Shown here one piece after another: positions 1-8,347 of a DNA stretch of 27,139 nt. The notes beneath the pieces are model-generated. The model saw only the letters and a list, made by a program, of their open reading frames with translations. It made no database searches and was not told where the DNA came from. The first letter of the stretch is position 1; the number at the start of each line of letters is the position of its first letter. Both the position numbers and the translations under genes were made by a program. Origin of the DNA: a virus. The stretch covers positions 1 through 27,139 of IMG/VR virus record IMGVR_UViG_3300044620_001313. One strand, 5' to 3'.

Positions 1-2993
1 TAATTCTTCCCTTTATATTCATACCATGTTCCTCCTTTAATTATCGTTTGACCTTGAGCAAGAAATATAGGTTCTGTCTCAATACTTAATTCGATTGGAG
101 TTGATATTTTTTCTGGATTACCTCGTCCAGGTATAGTCACTGTTTCAGATTGAGTAGTAGGAGCTGGCGGAGTAGGAGGAACAAAAGTAGGAACAGTAAT
201 ACCTGTTGTACTAGCACTTTCTAATTCTACTAAATATTCCTCTATTGCATTAGATTCTTCTGTAAGTTTTTCTGCTTTAGCAATTTCTGCTTGGAGATCT
301 CGTTCTACTTTTATTATAGGTTCTCCAAACCAATAGTCAGTCATAACTTCTAAACGAGATTTTAAATCGTCTATTTTCTTAGTTATTTTTCCAAGTTCTA
401 TAGCATTCTTTTCTAATTGTTTAGTATACCGCTGAATAAGACGTTTAATAATTAAACTGTTGTACCCTCTAATAGTATCATCTTTAAGTTCAGTTTCCTG
501 CACTTCTTTTAATCTCTGCTCTTTTATCTTTTTCTGTAACTTTTGTAATTCCTTAAAATAGTTTTCTGAGTTCTTTTTTAACTTGGATAATGTTTTAGCC
601 TGAGTGAGTTGTTTGTTAGCTTCTTCTAGTACTGCAACTTTATCTTCTAAATGAGATATTCTGCTATTTAGTCTTTTGCTGTAAGCAGATTCTTGAAGAG
701 TTTTACCCATAGTATCATAATAATCTTGAAGAGTTTTATCTGCATTTGCAGGTTTCTCTTTCCAAGCAGTATAACTTTCAGATTCTAATACTTCAGCACC
801 AAACTGTTCTACTTCTGAAGCTCTTTTTTCTTGAAGAGCTTTTAAAGAAGTTAAAGACCGTTGTAAAAAATCCATTCCAGATTCTCCTTCCATTACAAAC
901 AACCCTAAATCATTTAAAGCATTTTCTGCTTCTACTGCTCCGGCAAGAGTTCCTGTCTGTAATGATGCTAAGGCAGTATCTATAATTGCTTTAGTTTTAT
1001 TATAGTTTTCTACATGTGTCAGGTGTCTGCGGTATTTACGCATATAATCTCTTCGAGCTTTTTCTGTAAGTGCTAAATCGTTTGCAGTTTGATTAAACAC
1101 TTCATTCATAACATCTGTATCATTGCTAGAAAGTTCTTCTTGAGATCTTTTTAAAGATTGTTTTGCCTGGTAAAGATCGGCAGCAGTTTGAAAAATAAAA
1201 TCTGCTAAGTGCACATCTTCCATTTTTCCAAAGTCTTTATCTATACCATATTTATTGTATACAGCATCATGAAGTTTTTTTAATTGAGTTAAATCTTCTA
1301 AAGCTTCAGTAGCTTTTACTTTATAAGCATTATCTTGCTTATTCTTAGCTAAACCTAACTTCATGGCAGCAGTAATACCATTTTCATCTTCAACTTCGTT
1401 GTCTACATTTTTTAAATCTTCATAGGTAGTCTTTAGATTTTCTTCCATTCCAAAAAGTACACTATTGGTATTATGTACATCAAAGAGAGTTCTCCTAATT
1501 TCTTCCGCTTTTAAAACATCTCCAGAAGCAACAGCTTTTCTTAAATCTTCTTGAGTATTTAAAATGTGTGATACATCATCAACTATCTTATCTTTAATAC
1601 TTGAGAAATATTTTTCTTTAAACACCTTGCTTCTTTGTACAGAACTCATACGTCTTCCTTCATTGTAGTACTCTACATCAGCATCTTCAGGATTTTCTAC
1701 TGGATTTCCTTGAGCATCCACTAATTTTCCATCCACAGTTTTAGCTCCTTTGACTACTTTATGTAAAGGCAGATAACTTGCTACTGTGTTTTGTACTGGT
1801 CCGGCAATTGCACCTAATACAAAGTTTAAAGCTCCTTCAGCATTCATAGTGTGATCAAAATAGTCACTTAACAAAGATAATTGTTCCAAGAAGCCATGGA
1901 CTTCTCCTTTCTTTCCTTCTTGTATTCCAACCTGCTCAGCAAATAAATTGTTTAATTCTTCTACACCTTCTGCTCCTGCTTCTTTTGCAGCAATTCCTAC
2001 TCTCTTTAAAGCATCTTTTTGAGCTGCGAAAGGTTCAGCTCCAGCCCATCTATAAGTGGTAGGTTCAAACTCTTTAAGACGTTTTAAATAAGCTTCAGTA
2101 CTTTCCCCTGCCTCTTGTTTTAAAACTCTTTTAGCAGCTTTCATTACCTCATCAGAACCATGATTAAAAAACATTCCCATTCCTCCGGCCATGTTTAAGC
2201 CAGTGTTTAACATGGTATTCAATTGAACAGTTGTAGCAGCGCTTTGAGCTGCAATACTTTGAGCTTCTTGCTCAGATTTTCCAGCTGCTAATTGGGCTGT
2301 ATAGGTTTCATTGAAAACTCGTCTTCCAGACATTGCTCCTTCTGCAAAAGCTAAAGTACCGGCTGTTAAAGTTTTTTCTCCTAATTGAGCAAGTTTGGCT
2401 GCATTTGCCGGACTTGCTTTTAATAAAGCTAATCCAGCTTCCACTCCTTTGCCTATTTTTCCAAGTCTTCCTAAGGCTCCTAAACCTTTAGCAATTCCTG
2501 TTCCTCCTAAAGCAAACCCTGCAACAGAGGCAGTTAGTCCAGAAATATTTTGAGTCCACCAAGCAGCGTCTGTAAAATCTACTAAATCTTTAGAGGTTCT
2601 GTACATCGGAAAGTTTCTATCTAACCATGCGTTTGCTGCATCTGTTCCTTCAGTAAAAACATTTTGATAATCTCTGTCATCCCCCCATTCAAAAAGTAAG
2701 GATTGAAGACCTCCTGCCATATCCAATAGTTGAGTACCAATTTTTCCTATTGTTTGAGGAATCATGTTTCCCCATTTGTCCCAAGCACTTTGAGCTTCTC
2801 CTCTTTGAATATCAGGATCACCTTTATCTTCGAATAAACCGCCAGTTAAATACCCCGTATATTCTACGGGCTTGTACATAGATACTTGGCCTCCCATGTA
2901 GCTGGGAGAACCTGATAGCATCTCTGACTGCTTCTTAGTTAAATCGTCGTCAGATAATCCTTTGTCATAAATATCTGTTGGATCTATAGGCAT
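1..2993 (-). CDS. Very large capsid-cargo/ejection protein, C-terminus beyond the window
   Basis: An ATG at 2993 opens a frame that stays open to base 1, giving at least 997 codons. It starts 6 bases after the stop of the 755-aa cargo gene, in the same operon. Residues about 150-195 form a Gly/Ala-rich hydrophobic stretch (SVAGFALGGTGIAKGLGALG), with further apolar segments near 205-222 and 257-277. Roughly residues 500-900 are Lys/Glu/Leu-rich and look like long coiled coil. A Pro/Thr-rich linker (VPTFVPPTPPAPTT) follows, then the frame leaves the window. Known crassviruses carry several giant cargo proteins after the muzzle gene, with virion RNA polymerase genes nearby. The apolar segments suggest membrane insertion during genome delivery, which is inference. 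No polymerase motif is visible in the part present. The virion-protein call is firm; the exact role is unknown. Confidence 0.8.
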   Translation of the reverse strand, partial: MPIDPTDIYDKGLSDDDLTKKQSEMLSGSPSYMGGQVSMYKPVEYTGYLTGGLFEDKGDPDIQRGEAQSAWDKWGNMIPQTIGKIGTQLLDMAGGLQSLLFEWGDDRDYQNVFTEGTDAANAWLDRNFPMYRTSKDLVDFTDAAWWTQNISGLTASVAGFALGGTGIAKGLGALGRLGKIGKGVEAGLALLKASPANAAKLAQLGEKTLTAGTLAFAEGAMSGRRVFNETYTAQLAAGKSEQEAQSIAAQSAATTVQLNTMLNTGLNMAGGMGMFFNHGSDEVMKAAKRVLKQEAGESTEAYLKRLKEFEPTTYRWAGAEPFAAQKDALKRVGIAAKEAGAEGVEELNNLFAEQVGIQEGKKGEVHGFLEQLSLLSDYFDHTMNAEGALNFVLGAIAGPVQNTVASYLPLHKVVKGAKTVDGKLVDAQGNPVENPEDADVEYYNEGRRMSSVQRSKVFKEKYFSSIKDKIVDDVSHILNTQEDLRKAVASGDVLKAEEIRRTLFDVHNTNSVLFGMEENLKTTYEDLKNVDNEVEDENGITAAMKLGLAKNKQDNAYKVKATEALEDLTQLKKLHDAVYNKYGIDKDFGKMEDVHLADFIFQTAADLYQAKQSLKRSQEELSSNDTDVMNEVFNQTANDLALTEKARRDYMRKYRRHLTHVENYNKTKAIIDTALASLQTGTLAGAVEAENALNDLGLFVMEGESGMDFLQRSLTSLKALQEKRASEVEQFGAEVLESESYTAWKEKPANADKTLQDYYDTMGKTLQESAYSKRLNSRISHLEDKVAVLEEANKQLTQAKTLSKLKKNSENYFKELQKLQKKIKEQRLKEVQETELKDDTIRGYNSLIIKRLIQRYTKQLEKNAIELGKITKKIDDLKSRLEVMTDYWFGEPIIKVERDLQAEIAKAEKLTEESNAIEEYLVELESASTTGITVPTFVPPTPPAPTTQSETVTIPGRGNPEKISTPIELSIETEPIFLAQGQTIIKGGTWYEYKGKN

Positions 2994-2999
2994 AGCACA

Positions 3000-5267
3000 T
3001 TATTTTCTCAAAGATACTTCCAAAAATCCAACTACATTTAACATGCTTAAATCTTTACGGACAATCTTGTTTGTACTTAAATCTACTGCAGCATAACTTC
3101 CATCTCGAAGTCTTTGAAATCCGATAGCAGTTCCCTTGTACATAATCGGCTCACCAGGAGTTAAAGGATTTGTTGTTATCAAACCACCTAACTGACTAAG
3201 AGCTGCTGTGTACTGAGGCATTCTTTCAGATTGAGTTGCTGCACCCAAAGCTGCTACAAACGGATCTGGATTGGACATTAATTGTCCTCCTTTTACTTTG
3301 GTAAGATTCATTCCGGTGGCATCAAATAGATAAGTTTTTACAGATCCATCGGCTTTAGTAACTGTGGCTCGTACTTTGTTTAACTCAGGTATCCAAGACA
3401 CTTCAGAAGTTTTACTCCAATCTGCTCCTTCCAACTCATCTGCTGGAATTGGAGTAGTACCAGAAACATCTAAGGCTGTAGCACCTACTAATAAAGATTT
3501 AATAGCTTTAACTTCTGCTTCTTTTATAATTGGAACAGCTGTAGTAGTAAGACTAATTCCTTCAGTAGAAAGAGTTTTAGCTTTTTCATCTACTCTTTTA
3601 CTTAGTGTAGACTGCGTTTTGTTGTAAGCGTTATAAACAAATTCTGCAGTTTCAGATGAAATTTGTTTTCCATTTATAGACATTGTTACAGGAGATTTGT
3701 CGTAACTAGAAGCAGCTCCTCCAAGGGATCCTGGGGCATCTAAAAAATCTAAAAAAGAATCATTAGAATTTTTTGCCTTTACTTTAAATTTGACATCTCC
3801 TCTTTCCATAGCCAAAAATAAATCTTTATGACTCATGCCTGTTTCAGATACATCCACTTTATTTAAAGCTTTCCATTTAGCATCTCTATCCGCTTTCTTA
3901 ATCCCTGCTAAAGTTGTACCAGGTTGTATTTCATCTAAAGCTTTTTGACGTAATCTGTCTTGTACTTCCTTGATGTACTTAGAAGCAACTTGATTACTTG
4001 CTCTAGCATTTTGAACATCTATTAAATCTGCATTTGCTTGAATCTTAGATTCTTCAGAGCTTTGTGGATTGCTTAAAATTTCGTTGGCTCCGTCTTCTTT
4101 TGCTTTAAGAGCTTCATCAGAAATTTGAGTCTTATCCGCTTTATCAAATACTTCTTTTCCGGTTTTAGCCCAAGATTCTACATTGGTACTAGAACTTTTT
4201 CCAATGATAGTTGCAGCTTCAGTATCAGAGTCATTTTTTAATCCAGTTGCATTTTCCTGTAATTTTTTTTGTTTGTTAAACTGCGCTTCTAGTTTTTGAC
4301 CTTCTGTAGGAGCACTTGAGTATGTTGTACTGGTTTGCTGATTTGCATGATTTTGAGCAAAAGCTTCTATACTTTTAACAAGAGATTGTTTATGTTTTTC
4401 TTGAGATGCTTTTAAAATTGCTTGCTCTGGACTAAGATTATATTTCATAGCATACTCTCTAGCTACTTCTGCTTCAGGTCCTTCGGCTGTTTGTAAATAT
4501 TGAGCAGCAGTTTCTGGAGTCAAAGTTTCATTTTCTAAAAATGCTTTAGCCTCTGTTTCCTGGTTTATAGAATTAGCCCACTCACTATCAATAGCCATGG
4601 CTTGTCTAATATGATTAAGAAGTTTAACAGTATCTACATACTTAATTTCACTTCCTACTTTGTAAGCAGTCTTTCCTGGAGTAGTATCTAAAGTATCAAA
4701 TTCTTCTAAAGTTGCATTAGCATCTCCTGTTACAGTTCTCAGAGCTTGTTGTGCTCTTTCTAAGTTGTTTACACTCTTAGATACTCTTGAAGGAGTATAA
4801 CTATTTAAGTTTCTTCCAAATTCATCAAATTCTGCTCCTTGGTACATTTTATCTGCTTGAGCAATTTTAGCTCTTCGAATTTCTTCTGTAAGCTCTAATT
4901 TAGGATCATTTAAAGTTGCTATAAACTCATCTCTTTTTTTCTTTTCATCTGAGAGAGCTTTGACTTTAGTTGCCACATTGCCGGCATATCTGTACAACTC
5001 CGGTAAAGCATTCTCTAAATCTCCTCGTTGTTGCCAAGAATTTAAAGTTTGATTTGCTTCCTGATTAAGTTTTTGCCAGGCTGCTTTATCAGCTTCCATA
5101 AAAGGAGCATTAGCTGCATCTGTTTGAATCTTTAATCCTAAATCCATAGATTTAAGATAAGAGTCATCCAATTGCGCTTTAACAGCTGCCATTTCCTGAA
5201 ACTTACTTCCAGGAAATTGTTTTACAACAGTAGAATTAGTCAATTTAAAATTATCGAAAAGTCCCAT
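3000..5267 (-). CDS. Large helical capsid-cargo protein
   Basis: A 755-residue protein, mostly charged and helical, with Gln, Lys, Ala and Glu-rich stretches through about residue 600 that look like coiled coil. The last ~150 residues are more globular and beta-like, with conserved-looking Gly/Asp/Tyr turns (DGSVKTYLFDATGMNL, RDGSYAAVDLSTNK). There is no signal peptide, membrane helix or recognised catalytic motif. Its ATG shares one base with the stop of the peptidase-cargo gene (TAATG), implying coupled translation. Position after the muzzle and between two other cargo-type genes matches the crassvirus proteins found packed inside the capsid and ejected with DNA. Function is inferred from context only. 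Confidence 0.75.
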   Translation of the reverse strand: MGLFDNFKLTNSTVVKQFPGSKFQEMAAVKAQLDDSYLKSMDLGLKIQTDAANAPFMEADKAAWQKLNQEANQTLNSWQQRGDLENALPELYRYAGNVATKVKALSDEKKKRDEFIATLNDPKLELTEEIRRAKIAQADKMYQGAEFDEFGRNLNSYTPSRVSKSVNNLERAQQALRTVTGDANATLEEFDTLDTTPGKTAYKVGSEIKYVDTVKLLNHIRQAMAIDSEWANSINQETEAKAFLENETLTPETAAQYLQTAEGPEAEVAREYAMKYNLSPEQAILKASQEKHKQSLVKSIEAFAQNHANQQTSTTYSSAPTEGQKLEAQFNKQKKLQENATGLKNDSDTEAATIIGKSSSTNVESWAKTGKEVFDKADKTQISDEALKAKEDGANEILSNPQSSEESKIQANADLIDVQNARASNQVASKYIKEVQDRLRQKALDEIQPGTTLAGIKKADRDAKWKALNKVDVSETGMSHKDLFLAMERGDVKFKVKAKNSNDSFLDFLDAPGSLGGAASSYDKSPVTMSINGKQISSETAEFVYNAYNKTQSTLSKRVDEKAKTLSTEGISLTTTAVPIIKEAEVKAIKSLLVGATALDVSGTTPIPADELEGADWSKTSEVSWIPELNKVRATVTKADGSVKTYLFDATGMNLTKVKGGQLMSNPDPFVAALGAATQSERMPQYTAALSQLGGLITTNPLTPGEPIMYKGTAIGFQRLRDGSYAAVDLSTNKIVRKDLSMLNVVGFLEVSLRK

Positions 5268-6652
5268 TAGTAAATAGATTTAAGTTTTTTAAACATTTTT
5301 CCAGACGTAACAGGTCCTCCAAATTTTAATTCTTTAGTTTCTTTGGAACGTTTCTTTTCTTGGAATCTTTTCCAGGTACCATACTGATCAGCATCTAAAA
5401 GAAGCTCCAATTTCTCATTCTCTAAATCCATTTGATTCTTAGCATTTTGCTGCATCATGAACTTATCTGAAGCATTTGCAAGGTTAGCAGATTTATTAGC
5501 TTGAATTGCATTAGTTCTTTCAGTCTCTAACAACCTGGTATTGTACAAAGCTAAATTATTACCTTGTTTAATTTGATTGTTTAAGGTGGTTTCCTGGTTG
5601 GATATCTGAGTATTTTGATTTCTTTCTGCTTGATTTACCTGAGAAAGCTGATTAAACTTCATTCCTTTTGCAAACATTTTTACAGGAACTGCAGTATTAC
5701 CATCAAGAGTCTGATCAGCATTTCCAATACTTGCTCTGTAATCATTGTTTACAGCAGTCCTATCTGCATCCATATTAACTCTCTCCAATTTCAAAGGAGC
5801 ATTAAATACCGGTCTTGGAACAGCCCCAGGCTTTAAACTTGCATTGTACAAGTTAGACAGATATGGAACTAAGTCAGAGGATATTTGAGAAAGTTTCTGT
5901 AAATTTTTACCGCTAGTACCTGTTTCATCAGTTTTAATTGTAGTAACTTTTTTAGCATTTGGATTACTTCTAAGGGCTGCTTTCCTAGAAGTTTTTGAAG
6001 AAGTTATAGGCGCAGCAGTTCTCCAATCTCTTACACCTGTAGCATCTTCTGGAAACCATTCTTTATAATCTTGTACAGGAATACTTTTCATATTGTTAAG
6101 TTTGTACAATGTTGTTGGATTTTTATTTGGAATTGCCATAGACTGGTATGTTTTAGTTTGTTGAGTTGTAGGTTGTTGATTTGCGGTTGGCTGGTTTTTG
6201 AACGATCCTTCTCCAACTGTTTTAGATATTAAAGGGTCAGCAGTTTTTCTTGTTGTATCAGCCCCCCAAACTTTCATTATACCACTATTATCCATTCCTA
6301 AGTGAGCAGAAGTAGTACCTTTCATATAACCTTTACCATACCCAAATTGATTAACACCCTCTTCTTTTAGTCTTCGAACTAAGGTTTCTTTTAATTTAGG
6401 GTCTGATTCTAAATCAAAAACTTTACCATTCTTTTTAAAAAGAACATCTGCAGCTCCTCCACCGTCTCCACGATTATCATGATTTGTGGCTCCTACACGC
6501 TTTCCTTTAGATCCTTTTGGGGGTTGACCTCCGGAATATATTTCGAAGTCCATACCCAACTCTTTTGAAACTTTATCCAAAGCATCAAATAAAGATTTTT
6601 TTACTTTTTGATTTCTGATAGCATTCTCATTTGTGTAAATAGCATCTAACAT
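5267..6652 (-). CDS. Cargo protein with N-terminal LAS-type peptidoglycan peptidase domain
   Basis: A 461-residue protein with two parts. Residues about 15-130 look like an M15/LAS-type D,D-peptidase. The segment RVGATNHDNRGDGGGAADV (52-70) holds H58 and D69, an expanded form of the usual HxxxxAAD zinc motif. Next come GVNQFGYGKGYM (99-110) and SAHLGMD with H117 as a possible third ligand. Residues from about 140 on are Gln/Asn/Thr-rich, disordered or helical, with a coiled coil near 370-440. The tail ends with a LKFGGPVTSG box followed by basic residues. The likely role is local peptidoglycan cutting during DNA ejection, carried in the virion rather than acting as a free lysis enzyme. There is no signal peptide. 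The gene is one base downstream of the 304-aa cargo gene. The peptidase family is inferred from motif spacing. Confidence 0.7.
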   Translation of the reverse strand: MLDAIYTNENAIRNQKVKKSLFDALDKVSKELGMDFEIYSGGQPPKGSKGKRVGATNHDNRGDGGGAADVLFKKNGKVFDLESDPKLKETLVRRLKEEGVNQFGYGKGYMKGTTSAHLGMDNSGIMKVWGADTTRKTADPLISKTVGEGSFKNQPTANQQPTTQQTKTYQSMAIPNKNPTTLYKLNNMKSIPVQDYKEWFPEDATGVRDWRTAAPITSSKTSRKAALRSNPNAKKVTTIKTDETGTSGKNLQKLSQISSDLVPYLSNLYNASLKPGAVPRPVFNAPLKLERVNMDADRTAVNNDYRASIGNADQTLDGNTAVPVKMFAKGMKFNQLSQVNQAERNQNTQISNQETTLNNQIKQGNNLALYNTRLLETERTNAIQANKSANLANASDKFMMQQNAKNQMDLENEKLELLLDADQYGTWKRFQEKKRSKETKELKFGGPVTSGKMFKKLKSIY

Positions 6653-6653
6653 T

Positions 6654-7568
6654 TTACTTCAAATTATATTGTGAACGAATATACTCTTGAGCTTCTATTA
6701 ACTGCTGTTCCTGCTTTTCAAGAAGTTTAAGAGCATTTAATCTATCCGGAGTTGCAGCTTTTTGCTCAATTTTTCCTTTTGCTTTAGCAATCTTTTTATG
6801 CATTGGAGCAAACCCTAATCTTTTAGAAAATACGTAATTATCTGTCATTGATTCTCCTCCTTCTAACTCTGTATTATTTCCAACAGGTACTCCCCCGTTT
6901 TCATGTGAAGGTCCTTGTATCTCTGCTGTATTGCTTGAAGTTTGTTTGACTCCTTCTTTATCGGAGTAAAGTGAACTAGTTAAAGGACCTCCGTAAGCAT
7001 AGTATTGAGAATTAATGTTTCCGGAAGTTGAACTGTTGTTGGCTTGCATGTTCAATCTTTCTTTCTCCATAAATTCTTTATCATCTAAGGATCTTTGAAG
7101 TTTAGCTTCTTTGTCCATTTTGTTCCCTTTAAAAGCTCCATAGATTCCTCCAGCAAAAGCTCCTACAATACCTCCTATGCCTGGGTAAATTTTATTCCCT
7201 AGGTTCCACCCGGCTGCAATACCTTGAGCACTTTGCACAGTTCTATTTTGCCCATCAGCAGTATAATTAGAATTAGGATTTCTTTTCTTTTGAGCTTGGG
7301 CTACAATTGCTGCAGAACCTAACTGAATCCCAGCACCTACAATAGTTCCTCCCATATTTCCTAAACTTCCCATTCCTTTTCCAGTAGATTGAAAAGATTG
7401 ATCAGAGCCTATTGCAGGTTCTGTTGAATTTTGAAATAAACCTTTTTTACCTTCATCATAATTTAAGCCAGCTTTATCGGCATAAGTATCTGTATAAGTA
7501 TCTTGTACTCCATCCCAAGGACCTCCCATAGCCAATTTTCTGTACTTCTTTGTTTTAATCTGTATCAT
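6654..7568 (-). CDS. Glycine-zipper cargo protein with SHExGG...EGGE motif
   Basis: A 304-residue protein. Residues 66-91 and 116-148 are Gly/Ala-rich and apolar; the second contains IYPGIGGIVGAFAGG, a glycine zipper that could pack in a membrane. Residues 219-251 read GPSHENGGVPVG, then ELEGGE and YVFSKRL, a motif block I recall from cargo proteins of crass-like and other Bacteroidota phages. The C-terminus (255-304) is a basic coiled-coil helix. Two short GGP boxes occur, LAMGGPWD near residue 12 and YAYGGPLTSS near 190. The start overlaps the preceding gene by four bases (ATGA). A role as an ejected, membrane-active inner virion protein fits, but is inference. Confidence 0.7.
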   Translation of the reverse strand: MIQIKTKKYRKLAMGGPWDGVQDTYTDTYADKAGLNYDEGKKGLFQNSTEPAIGSDQSFQSTGKGMGSLGNMGGTIVGAGIQLGSAAIVAQAQKKRNPNSNYTADGQNRTVQSAQGIAAGWNLGNKIYPGIGGIVGAFAGGIYGAFKGNKMDKEAKLQRSLDDKEFMEKERLNMQANNSSTSGNINSQYYAYGGPLTSSLYSDKEGVKQTSSNTAEIQGPSHENGGVPVGNNTELEGGESMTDNYVFSKRLGFAPMHKKIAKAKGKIEQKAATPDRLNALKLLEKQEQQLIEAQEYIRSQYNLK

Positions 7569-8347
7569 CGGTGTGCTTTTTTTGCTTGTATGGTAGTATC
7601 ATGTAAAATTAAGGTTTTTTCTATTGTGTTGTCAAACTCAAACCTTACTATAAAGTACTTATCTTGGAGTAAGTCTAATTCGTACCATGGTTTATTTCCT
7701 ATTGTAGCTGGATCTAAGCTATAATCTTGAAATAAATCATAGATAAATTGTGAACCTCTGCTGGCTAAAATGTTTCTAAAATCATTGAAAGACCACTGAC
7801 CATTAGTATTTCTACTTGTGTCATACTGTAAATTCTGAAAAAGTTGACTTATAGCTATTCTTCCGGTATGCTGTTGAGAGTTCCAAACAGTAATATGAGT
7901 TAAAGTATTCCACTCAGAATCTCTTGAATTGTTATCACTTTTATCTAAAAGTAAAGAAGATACCCAATTAACTGTTTCTAAAAGCAACTCAATATTGTCT
8001 GTTGTTCTGAAAGCTACGTCTACAAAAAAAGGTTTTACTTCATCATAGTAATTACCTGGTGCACCTTCATGATGTTGATAAAACTTTTGGTTTGTAACAT
8101 TGAAAAGTTTTTCTCTGGTAGTAAGATAATAGTCTGGAATGTAGTCATGAAAAAATACCCAAGCACCTAACTTTACTGAATAGGAAGCTGTGAAAGATCT
8201 ATCTTCAAATTCTGTTGTATCTTCAAACAATAAACAAATACTTCCAGAGGGAATGGTACTTTTTAGCAAGTACTGGCAACTGTGGTCCCAAGTTAAGGCA
8301 TTAGGATCGTAATTGACTGCTGTTGGTATGTTGCATCCTGTTGACAT
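7565..8347 (-). CDS. Muzzle-tail domain protein, apparently a separated C-terminal part of the muzzle
   Basis: A 260-residue protein. Residues 4-25 (TGCNIPTAVNYDPNALTW, then a second Cys at 24) match the Bacteroidota GCTDxTAxNYxPxAxxDDGSC repeat, usually a short disulphide-bonded extracellular unit. The rest contains FEDRSFTASYSVKLGAWVFF and HDYIPDYY, then YQHHEGAPGNYYD and KPFFVDVAFRT. From memory of the family, this pattern lies in the C-terminal part of crassvirus muzzle/tail stabilisation proteins. The gene follows the muzzle with a one-base TAATG overlap. I therefore read it as a muzzle subdomain made as its own chain in this phage. A separate tail-tip protein is the alternative. There is no signal peptide, so it should act in the virion. 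Confidence 0.65.
   Translation of the reverse strand: MSTGCNIPTAVNYDPNALTWDHSCQYLLKSTIPSGSICLLFEDTTEFEDRSFTASYSVKLGAWVFFHDYIPDYYLTTREKLFNVTNQKFYQHHEGAPGNYYDEVKPFFVDVAFRTTDNIELLLETVNWVSSLLLDKSDNNSRDSEWNTLTHITVWNSQQHTGRIAISQLFQNLQYDTSRNTNGQWSFNDFRNILASRGSQFIYDLFQDYSLDPATIGNKPWYELDLLQDKYFIVRFEFDNTIEKTLILHDTTIQAKKAHR

Noticed and set aside
746-985. Open frame on the plus strand, Leu-rich
   Set aside because: It is the antisense shadow of the large minus-strand frame at 1-2993, with no leader or supporting context; the same applies to all other plus-strand frames in the window.
3009-3016. Second TATCTTTG site near the start of the giant cargo frame
   Set aside because: No -33 box at the right distance; it lies inside the end of the upstream coding region.
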